The notes under the pieces were generated by a model. It was not told where the DNA came from, searched no databases, and was given only the letters and a program-made list of their open reading frames with translations. The position numbers and the translations under genes are program-made. From Solirubrobacterales bacterium (lineage in GTDB: Bacteria > Actinomycetota > Thermoleophilia > Solirubrobacterales > Solirubrobacteraceae), in NCBI GenBank assembly GCA_025963955.1, contig JAOPZU010000569.1, forward strand, positions 1-6,159: a stretch of DNA of 6,159 nucleotides. Reading direction: 5' to 3'. Shown here piece after piece: positions 1-4,723 of this stretch (position 1 is its first letter; each line of letters opens with the position of its first letter).

Positions 1-829
1 CGGTGTCGGCCGCGGCCGGAGCCGGCGTGGCCGCGCCGCCTGCGGTCGGGGCCGCGGGCGCCGGCTCCGCCGTGCAGTCCTCAGGCGTCCCGGCGACGAA
101 CATCGACTCCCACGCCAGCAACGGCGCGAGCATGTTCTCGACCAGGACCGTGTGGGTCTTCACGTACTGGTCGGCCCTCAGGATGTCCTTGACCTGGCCC
201 TCAGGGGAGGTCTCCAGGTGGCCGGCGTCGATGTGCTTCATGAAGATGTCGAGGATCTCCGCGGCCACGGCCGGGAACGTGCCGAAGTCGAGGACCGACT
301 GGCCCGCCATGTTCTCGACGAGGACCGTGTGGATCTTCACGTAGGCGTCGGGGTCGCGGGCGATGTCGTCGACCTGGTCGCCTGGTGAGGTCTCCAGGTG
401 TCCGGCCTGCACGTGCTTGTAGAACGCGTCGTAGGCGGACTGGACCGCTCCGGCCTCGGCGTCGGTGCACGAGCGCTGCGCCGCGTTCGGCGTGGCCAGC
501 GCGGGAGTGGCGGAGATCAGCGTCTTCGCCCTGCCCTTCATCAGGTAGACGTAGCGGTGCTTGACCTTCTTCGCGCCGGCGCCGGTGTACCACTCCTTGG
601 CGCGGTACTTCTTGCCGCCGCGGGTGAAGACGGTGACCGTCACGAGCTTCGAGCCCATCTTCTCGTTGTACGTGCGCAGGACGTAGGTCCTGGCGGCAGC
701 GCTGCCGTGGTGGCTCGCCGCAGCCGCGATGGGCGCGGCTCCGGCTCCGATCATGGTCGTGGCAACCACCCCGGCAACTGCGCGCTGTGCTGTCACGCCT
801 CGAAAGGGGCGTGCGTATGCATGATTCAT
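1..829 (-). CDS. Secreted repeat protein of unknown function (3' end outside window)
   Basis: I do not recognise this family. The frame is open from ATG at 829 to the window edge, giving 276 codons. The start is supported by GGGAGG just upstream and by a signal peptide: a basic start, then a hydrophobic Ala/Gly/Val-rich stretch, with likely cleavage near residues 36-40 after an Ala-rich run. Export is therefore likely. Residues ~45-110 are rich in Lys, Thr, Tyr and Val (for example KVKHRYVYLMKG), consistent with a small beta-rich domain. Two similar segments follow at residues ~136-175 and ~196-234, sharing GHLETSP, YVK and HTVLVENM. Cys121 and Cys252 flank the repeats and could form a disulfide. 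The visible end is Pro/Ala-rich and looks like a linker, so another domain may follow. It is divergent from the glutamine synthetase unit. Coding is clear; function is unknown. Confidence 0.85.
   Translation of the reverse strand, partial: MNHAYARPFRGVTAQRAVAGVVATTMIGAGAAPIAAAASHHGSAAARTYVLRTYNEKMGSKLVTVTVFTRGGKKYRAKEWYTGAGAKKVKHRYVYLMKGRAKTLISATPALATPNAAQRSCTDAEAGAVQSAYDAFYKHVQAGHLETSPGDQVDDIARDPDAYVKIHTVLVENMAGQSVLDFGTFPAVAAEILDIFMKHIDAGHLETSPEGQVKDILRADQYVKTHTVLVENMLAPLLAWESMFVAGTPEDCTAEPAPAAPTAGGAATPAPAAADT
131..244 (-). repeat. Internal coding repeat, copy 2 of secreted protein
   Basis: Encodes residues 196-233, starting FMKHIDAGHLETSP and ending HTVLVENM. It matches the segment at 308-424 with a 60-codon period at the start and 59 at the end, because of a one-codon difference. 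Positions 134-166 match 311-343 at 31 of 33 bases. The similarity in both DNA and protein indicates an intragenic duplication. Confidence 0.85.
308..424 (-). repeat. Internal coding repeat, copy 1 of secreted protein
   Basis: Encodes residues 136-174, starting FYKHVQAGHLETSP and ending HTVLVENM. It is the upstream copy of the pair and carries one extra codon relative to copy 2, in the part that reads DPDAYVK here and ADQYVK in copy 2. Confidence 0.85.
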
Positions 830-844
830 GTGACCTCCCGTCAC
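830..844 (-). promoter_or_regulatory. Ribosome binding site inside a short inverted repeat
   Basis: On the minus strand GGGAGG (positions 834-839) lies a few bases upstream of the ATG at 829 and decides the start of the secreted protein. The same stretch is a perfect inverted repeat, GTGAC-N5-GTCAC. In the mRNA a 5-bp stem would end directly at the start codon, with much of the Shine-Dalgarno in the loop. The RBS call is firm; any regulatory role of the repeat is speculative. Confidence 0.6.
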
Positions 845-882
845 GACTGACGGCGGTAGTGATGAGTGTCAGGCGTCCGAGT

Positions 883-894
883 GCGTTGCAACGC
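883..894. promoter_or_regulatory. 12-bp perfect palindrome, possible operator
   Basis: GCGTTGCAACGC is its own reverse complement. It sits 54 bp upstream of the secreted-protein start. Read leftwards, its TTGCAA core is at a plausible -35 distance from a weak -10 (ACTCAT, 862-867 complement). One or two 12-mers of this kind are expected by chance in 6 kb, so only the location makes it notable. Confidence 0.25.
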
Positions 895-932
895 CGATGC
901 CCTGCTTGGCGCCCTGCATTCAGCCAGCCGAG

Positions 933-983
933 CGTTACGTCCGCATTTCCTCCGGAGGTCCAGACGAAGCCCCGGTCGTTACG
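933..983. promoter_or_regulatory. Two CGTTACG heptamers 44 bp apart, possible regulator half-sites
   Basis: CGTTACG occurs at 933-939 and 977-983, upstream of the glutamine synthetase unit. Each contains GTTAC, which fits the GTnAC half of the box described for actinobacterial GlnR, and 44 bp is twice the 22-bp repeat of that box. The partner half-sites (GnAAC) expected 11 bp downstream are not convincing (ATTTC and GACGC). This is a weak candidate, noted because a GlnR-like gene is in the unit. Confidence 0.15.
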
Positions 984-1056
984 GGGCCGACGCCCTCGAC
1001 GCGCGGTCCCAGGGCGTTCGGACCAGACGTCCTAACGCGGGTCCGCCGGCCCGCCG

Positions 1057-1070
1057 TAGCTTGCGGCGCC
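1057..1070 (+). promoter_or_regulatory. Candidate -10 element of a leaderless promoter
   Basis: TAGCTT at 1057-1062 fits TAnnnT and is followed by 8 nt (GCGGCGCC) and then ATG at 1071. That distance would place transcription start at or next to the ATG. The same arrangement, TAnnnT plus 8 nt plus ATG, recurs at 4313-4326. No good -35 is visible 16-18 bp upstream. Confidence 0.35.
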
Positions 1071-1124
1071 ATGAGCTCCACGTCCCTCTTTCCCACGCGC
1101 CGCGCGCTCGGGATCCCAGCATGA
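1071..1124 (+). CDS. Possible 17-residue leader peptide coupled to the ligase gene
   Basis: ATG at 1071 opens a 17-codon frame, MSSTSLFPTRRALGIPA, ending in TGA at 1122-1124. The stop overlaps the start of the next gene as ATGA (1121-1124), the usual layout for termination-reinitiation coupling. The ATG sits 8 nt after a TAnnnT element, so the transcript could be leaderless and this the first codon read. The downstream gene lacks a strong Shine-Dalgarno (only GGGA at 1110-1113), which coupling would compensate. The peptide has no obvious run of a regulatory amino acid. Thirteen of 16 sense codons end in G or C, but other frames here are nearly as biased, so codon use does not prove coding. 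It could be chance. Confidence 0.3.
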   Translation: MSSTSLFPTRRALGIPA

Positions 1125-2458
1125 GCGACGGTCGCGGGGGCCTGGGCCAGATCGATGAGCTCGAGCGCGAGGCGGAGTTCGCGCTGCGTTCGGCGAAGAC
1201 CCGCGGCGTCCGCTTCGTGCGCCTGTGGTTCGTCGACGTCCTCGGCCTGCTCAAGTCCGTCGCGGTCCCGGTCGCGCAACTGGAGAACGCGCTCGTGAAC
1301 GGCGTCGGCATCGACGGCTCGTGCCTGGACGGCGCGCTGCGCGGGCAGGAGCGAGACGTCATCGCCGTGCCGGATCCCGGCACCTTCCAGGTGCTCCCCT
1401 GGGCGGCGGAGGCGGACGCCGCGCGCATGTTCTGCGAACTGCGCGCCCCCGACGGCAGCCCGTCCCCCGGGGACTCGCGGTACGCGCTGAGCCGGCAGCT
1501 CGCGGTCGCGGCCGAGCTCGGGTACGTCATGCAGGTCGGCGCCGAGATCGAGTTCTTCCTCTTCGAGAAGTCGACCGACGGCGCACCGCCGACGCCGCTG
1601 GACTCGGGCTCCTACTTCGACCTGACCCCGCTGGACGCCGGCACGCCGTTCCGCCGGGCGACCATCGAGCACCTGGAGCAGATGGGCATCCCGGTGAAGG
1701 CCTCTCATCACGAGGCCGCCCCCTCCCAGCACGAGGTCGACCTGGAACACACGGACGCGCTGTCGATGGCCGACGCGATCACCACCTTCCGGCTGGCGGT
1801 CAAGGAGGTGGCGCAGGAGGGCGGCGCGTACGCGACGTTCATGCCGAAGCCGCTCGCGGGTGAGTTCGGCAGCGGCCTGCACCTGCATCTCTCCCTCTTC
1901 GTCGGCGGGCACAACGCGTTCTTCGACGAGGACCCGGACACGCCGCTGTCCCCCGAGGGCCGCGCCTTTCTGGCGGGCGTCCTGGCCCACGCGCGGGAGT
2001 TCACGGCGGTCACGAACCAGTGGACGAACTCCTACAAGCGCCTGGTGCCGGGCTTCGAGGCGCCCGAGTCGGCGGTGTGGACGCTCGGCGGGCGGTCCTC
2101 GCTCGTGCGCGTCCCCTCCAACCGGCCGCTGCAGCCCGGGGCCGCGCGGATCGAGCTGCGCTCGCCGGACCCGGGGTGCAACCCGTACCTGGCGCTGGCC
2201 TGCATCCTCGCGGCGGGGCTGCGCGGTATCGAGCGCGGATACCTGCTGCCGCCGGCGGACGAGACCCATCCCGCCACACCCGCTCTCCCGCGCGACCTGC
2301 GCGAGGCGACAGTCGCGCTCGCCGAGTCCGAGCTCGTGCGGGAGGCGCTCGGCGACCGGCTGGTCGACGCGCTCGTCCGGAACAAGCTGGCGGAGTTGGA
2401 AGCGGAGCGCGCCACGATCACCGAGAGCGAACGCGCGCTGCTGCTGAGGCTGCTGTGA
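1121..2458 (+). CDS. Glutamine synthetase family protein, GlnA2-like (type I)
   Basis: This 445-residue protein is of normal length for type I glutamine synthetases, which join ammonia (or, in some relatives, an amine) to glutamate with ATP in the cytoplasm. The N-terminal beta-grasp region reads RFVRLWFVDVLGLLKSVA. Catalytic-domain motifs follow: metal-binding E142/E144 in GAEIEFFLF, HHEAAPSQHEVD at 196-207, GSGLHLH at 250-256, NSYKRLVPGFEAP from 303 with the flap Glu at 313, and IELRSPDPGCNPYLALA near the C-terminus. From memory the N-terminal half is closest to mycobacterial GlnA2. The ammonium-site loop reads D65-G-S-C68, with Cys where DGSS has its second Ser. The C-terminal segment that carries the adenylylation Tyr in GlnA enzymes is shortened and lacks the NLYDL-type motif, so that control is unlikely. 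The start at 1121 is chosen because homology begins there, although the frame is open further upstream. Actinobacterial GlnA2/3/4 relatives can use polyamines or ethanolamine, so the substrate is uncertain. Confidence 0.9.
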   Translation: MSDGRGGLGQIDELEREAEFALRSAKTRGVRFVRLWFVDVLGLLKSVAVPVAQLENALVNGVGIDGSCLDGALRGQERDVIAVPDPGTFQVLPWAAEADAARMFCELRAPDGSPSPGDSRYALSRQLAVAAELGYVMQVGAEIEFFLFEKSTDGAPPTPLDSGSYFDLTPLDAGTPFRRATIEHLEQMGIPVKASHHEAAPSQHEVDLEHTDALSMADAITTFRLAVKEVAQEGGAYATFMPKPLAGEFGSGLHLHLSLFVGGHNAFFDEDPDTPLSPEGRAFLAGVLAHAREFTAVTNQWTNSYKRLVPGFEAPESAVWTLGGRSSLVRVPSNRPLQPGAARIELRSPDPGCNPYLALACILAAGLRGIERGYLLPPADETHPATPALPRDLREATVALAESELVREALGDRLVDALVRNKLAELEAERATITESERALLLRLL

Positions 2459-2468
2459 GCGGTCCGGC

Positions 2469-3131
2469 ATGAGCGACGCGTGGATCATCACCGCGCACGA
2501 CGAGGAGGCCGCGGCGACCGCTCGGGCGGTCGCGGAGCTCGGCTTCCGCCCGTTGCGCGTGGACGTCGACGGTGGCATCAGCGTGCGGGAGGGGGACGCC
2601 ACGACGCGCGCCCCCGCCGTCGCGATCGTCCTGGGCGACAGCGCGTGCGTCACCGCGCTCCGACAGAGCGACGACTTCCAGGACGTCCCCGTCGTCCTCT
2701 CCCTCAGCAGCGAGCAGCTCGCGACCGCGGACCCGGCGCTGGAGGTCGACGAGCTCATCGTCGCCCCCTTCGGCGCCGAGGAGCTGCGCGCGCGGATCGG
2801 CCGGGCGCGCAAGCAGGTCAACGGCATCAACGCGGACGACGTCGTCCGCATCGGCACGCTCGAGATCGACCTGGCGACCTACGAGGTCTCCATCGCCGGG
2901 CGCACGATCGACTTCACCTACATGGAGTACGAGCTGCTGCGCTTCCTGGCCACCCACCCCGGCCGCGTCTACACGCGCGAGGCGCTGCTCAGCCGGGTCT
3001 GGGGCTACGACTACTTCGGCGGCGCCCGCACCGTCGACGTCCACGTCCGCCGCGTCCGGGCGAAGCTCGGCACCGACCACGCACACCGGGTGAAGACGGT
3101 GCGGTCCGTCGGCTACCGCTTCGAGGCATGA
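2469..3131 (+). CDS. GlnR-like OmpR-family transcriptional regulator, atypical receiver
   Basis: This 220-residue protein has a receiver-like N-terminal domain (~1-115) and a winged-helix DNA-binding domain (~126-219). The latter shows WGYDYFGG at 178-185, the recognition helix TVDVHVRRVRAKL at 188-200 and the wing VRSVGYRF at 211-218. This C-terminal half closely resembles, from memory, actinobacterial GlnR, the global regulator of nitrogen genes. The receiver is degenerate: the usual phosphoacceptor position at the end of strand 3 appears to be Leu55 (AIVLGD, nearest Asp is 57), the conserved Lys of KPF is Ala99 (APF), and the first acidic cluster is only HDEE at 10-13. GlnR also works without Asp phosphorylation, so this fits. 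The gene starts 10 nt after the ligase stop with no strong Shine-Dalgarno and no adjacent histidine kinase gene, suggesting co-transcription. It may control its own unit. Regulator family is certain; orthology to GlnR is probable. Confidence 0.88.
   Translation: MSDAWIITAHDEEAAATARAVAELGFRPLRVDVDGGISVREGDATTRAPAVAIVLGDSACVTALRQSDDFQDVPVVLSLSSEQLATADPALEVDELIVAPFGAEELRARIGRARKQVNGINADDVVRIGTLEIDLATYEVSIAGRTIDFTYMEYELLRFLATHPGRVYTREALLSRVWGYDYFGGARTVDVHVRRVRAKLGTDHAHRVKTVRSVGYRFEA
3123..3126 (+). promoter_or_regulatory. Ribosome binding site for the TrpD-like gene
   Basis: GAGG, inside the last codons of the regulator gene, lies 6 nt before ATG at 3133 and supports that start. The regulator stop TGA (3129-3131) is separated from the ATG by one base, so translation is probably coupled. 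Confidence 0.5.
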
Positions 3132-3132
3132 C

Positions 3133-4233
3133 ATGACGCAACCACGACACATCCAGCCTGTCGTCGCCGCCCGCCGTCCCGCGATCCTGGAGGAGCGCTT
3201 CGACGAGGCGGACGTGCGCGTCCCGCGACGGTCGAAGTACGTCGGCTTCCGCGCGGTGATCAAGCTCATCGGGACGGGCGAGCGCGGCCGCCGGTCGCTG
3301 TCCTTCGACGAGGCACACGCGGCGGTCGAGGCGATCATGACCCGCAGCGCGACGCAGGCGCAGACCGGCGCCTTCCTGCAGGCGATGCGGCTCAAGGGCG
3401 AGGACACGACGGAGCTGGCCGGCATGGTGCAGGCGCTGCGAGACCGCGCCACCCCGCTCCAGGCGCGGACCGAGCGCACGCTCGTGGCCTGCGCGGGAGC
3501 CTACGACGGCTGCGTGGAGGCCCCTGCCCTGTCGCTCGCGGCCGGCGTGGTCGCCGCGGCGGCCGGAGCCGGGATCGTGCTGCACTGCGGCAACCCGCTG
3601 GGGCCGAAGTACGGCGTGACGGCGGCGGAGGTCCTGGCCGCCTGCGGCGGCGCGCAGCACCCGACGGCCGAGCAGGCCGAGGCGATGCTCGAGCGCTCCG
3701 GGATCACGCTCGTGAACGCCGCGACGCTGCTGAGCGGCTGGGAGGAGGTGACGAGCATCCGCGACGAGGTCGGCCTGCGCGGTCCTCTGCACTCCGCCGA
3801 GAAGCTCGTGGACTGGTTCGGCGCGCGGCGCTTCGTCGTCGGGTACACCCACACGGCCTACGCGGACCGGCTGTGCGGGGCGCTCGACGTGCTGGGCGCG
3901 GAACGCGCCTTCGCGGTCCGTGGCGTCGAGGGATCCGACGTCATGCGCCCCGGCCGTCCGGTCGCCCACGAGCACGGATTCAAGCTCGAGCTCCCGGAGC
4001 AGCTCGGGGACCGGTTGGCGGACGCGCCCGGGGCCGAGGCCGCCGCGGCGCTGACCGCTGCCGCCCTGGACGGCCGGGCGGACCGGGTCGTCGCCTACAC
4101 GGTGGCGTTGAACGCGGGGCTGCGGCTGTACGCGGCGGGCGTGGTGCCGTCCGTCCTGCGAGGCATCTCGCGGGCGCGGGCGGTGGTCGCGGACGGCAGC
4201 GCGCAGGCCACCCTGGCGGCCATGGTGGGCTGA
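3133..4233 (+). CDS. TrpD2-like (glycosyltransferase family 3 fold) protein, function unknown
   Basis: This 366-residue protein has the two-domain layout of anthranilate phosphoribosyltransferase (TrpD). After a ~35-residue N-terminal extension comes the helical domain (~36-105; SFDEAHAAVEAIM, ATQAQTGAFLQAMRLKGED), then the alpha/beta domain (ALSLAAGVVAAAAGAGIVLH from 132, VTAAEVLAACGG, LDVLGAERAFAVRG, EGSD). The loops TrpD needs are changed. The phosphoribosyl-diphosphate loop GTGGDG reads AGAYDG at 121-126, and KHGN..SSKSG reads HCGNPLGPKYG at 151-161. Tryptophan biosynthesis is therefore unlikely. It fits the TrpD2/YbiB side of the family, where E. coli YbiB is known as a nucleic-acid-binding protein without TrpD activity. 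Being third in a glutamine synthetase-regulator unit with a 1-nt gap suggests a nitrogen-linked role, but no reaction can be assigned. Confidence 0.82.
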   Translation: MTQPRHIQPVVAARRPAILEERFDEADVRVPRRSKYVGFRAVIKLIGTGERGRRSLSFDEAHAAVEAIMTRSATQAQTGAFLQAMRLKGEDTTELAGMVQALRDRATPLQARTERTLVACAGAYDGCVEAPALSLAAGVVAAAAGAGIVLHCGNPLGPKYGVTAAEVLAACGGAQHPTAEQAEAMLERSGITLVNAATLLSGWEEVTSIRDEVGLRGPLHSAEKLVDWFGARRFVVGYTHTAYADRLCGALDVLGAERAFAVRGVEGSDVMRPGRPVAHEHGFKLELPEQLGDRLADAPGAEAAAALTAAALDGRADRVVAYTVALNAGLRLYAAGVVPSVLRGISRARAVVADGSAQATLAAMVG

Positions 4234-4259
4234 GCGCGAGCCGGGTGTTGCGGCTGCGT

Positions 4260-4284
4260 TTCGGGCGCGTGACCATCGCCCGAA
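4260..4284. terminator. 8-bp inverted repeat after the TrpD-like gene, possible terminator
   Basis: TTCGGGCG (4260-4267) and CGCCCGAA (4277-4284) are perfect complements around a 9-nt loop, starting 26 bp past the stop codon. There is no T-tract afterwards, so it is not a classical intrinsic terminator, but T-less hairpins are often reported at gene ends in GC-rich actinobacteria. It lies about 28 bp upstream of the next -10 element, so it could instead be an operator. Confidence 0.4.
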
Positions 4285-4312
4285 GGCCCTCGGCGCCGGG
4301 GCGATCCGCCGC

Positions 4313-4326
4313 TACCGTCCGCCGCC
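4313..4326 (+). promoter_or_regulatory. Candidate -10 element of a leaderless promoter for the copC-like gene
   Basis: TACCGT (4313-4318) is a TAnnnT hexamer followed by CCGCCGCC and ATG at 4327, the same 8-nt spacing seen at 1057-1070. No Shine-Dalgarno precedes this ATG, which supports a leaderless message. No clear -35 is seen. Confidence 0.4.
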
Positions 4327-4716
4327 ATGGCCTTCCTGAACCGCTCGCCGACCGTCCTTCCCACCGTGCTGGCGGGGCTGGCGCTGGCCACTGTCCCCGC
4401 CGACGCGCACGCACCGACCGCGAAGCGGTTCCCCGCGCCGGGAGCCGAGCGGAAGGTCGTGCGGACCGTCCAGATCGCGTTCAAGGAGAAGCTGCTCGCG
4501 GGGAGGATGGGCGTCAAGCACGAAGGCGTGAAGGTCACCCCGTTCACGAGCGGACTGGTGCAGGGCGGCAAGGTGCTGCGCGCGTCGTTCACCGAAGGAC
4601 TGCCCCGCGGGACCATCACCGTCAGCTGGCGAATCAAGACCGCCGACGGCGACAGCGAGAAGGGCCTGTGGCGCTTCCAGGTCACCACCGGCAGCGCGTC
4701 GCACGACCACGGGTAG
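4327..4716 (+). CDS. Small secreted CopC-like protein with altered copper site
   Basis: This 129-residue protein starts with a signal peptide (hydrophobic ~9-23) and a cleavage site ADA|HA that would leave His28 at the mature N-terminus, as in CopC proteins where the first His binds Cu(II). The rest is a single CopC-like beta domain: VVRTVQIAFKEKL at ~44-56, a GGKVLRASF strand at ~80-88, GTITVSWRI at ~95-103, and a closing TADGDSEKGLWRFQV at 105-119. In typical CopC this last motif is SADGHPxxG, giving Asp and His ligands. Here Asp107 is kept but the His is Asp109, so the classical His/Asp/His site is incomplete. The tail SHDHG adds two His that might compensate. There is no membrane anchor, so the mature protein should be free outside the membrane. 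It lies 7 nt before the CopC-CopD gene, so both are probably one operon. CopC fold is likely; copper binding is uncertain. Confidence 0.8.
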   Translation: MAFLNRSPTVLPTVLAGLALATVPADAHAPTAKRFPAPGAERKVVRTVQIAFKEKLLAGRMGVKHEGVKVTPFTSGLVQGGKVLRASFTEGLPRGTITVSWRIKTADGDSEKGLWRFQVTTGSASHDHG

Positions 4717-4723
4717 ACCGGAC

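Larger units (their letters stand above)
845..1056. other. Divergent intergenic region, no gene seen
   Basis: This stretch lies between the divergent secreted-protein gene and the glutamine synthetase unit. It is less GC-rich in places (around 910-950) than the coding DNA. Plus-strand frames cross it, but the translated product is not glutamine synthetase-like before residue 1 of the gene at 1121. It holds the short repeats listed separately. I see no tRNA, terminator with a T-tract, or convincing -35 box. Confidence 0.6.

Noticed and set aside
131..424. Repeat pair considered as a mobile element or CRISPR
   Set aside because: Only two copies, in frame within one coding sequence with a codon-multiple period and no transposase or spacer pattern; it is a protein-level duplication.
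3..850. Plus-strand frames across the secreted-protein gene
   Set aside because: The minus strand has a signal peptide, a ribosome binding site and coherent repeated protein motifs. The plus-strand frames are antisense shadows.
866..1120. Upstream extension of the ligase frame by 85 codons
   Set aside because: The extension is Arg-rich and unlike any type I glutamine synthetase N-terminus. Family similarity starts just after ATG 1121, and length from there (445) matches the family.
935..2857. Long minus-strand open frame (640 codons) opposite the ligase and regulator
   Set aside because: It lies antisense to two well-supported genes, has low-complexity Arg/Ala/Ser-rich translation with no recognisable domain, and is of the kind expected in very GC-rich coding DNA.
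2418..3975. Overlapping minus-strand frames opposite the regulator and TrpD-like genes
   Set aside because: They are shadows of conserved plus-strand genes, with no homology signal or ribosome binding site.
3133..4233. Calling the third gene trpD (anthranilate phosphoribosyltransferase)
   Set aside because: Fold motifs match, but both conserved substrate loops are replaced and no tryptophan gene is nearby.
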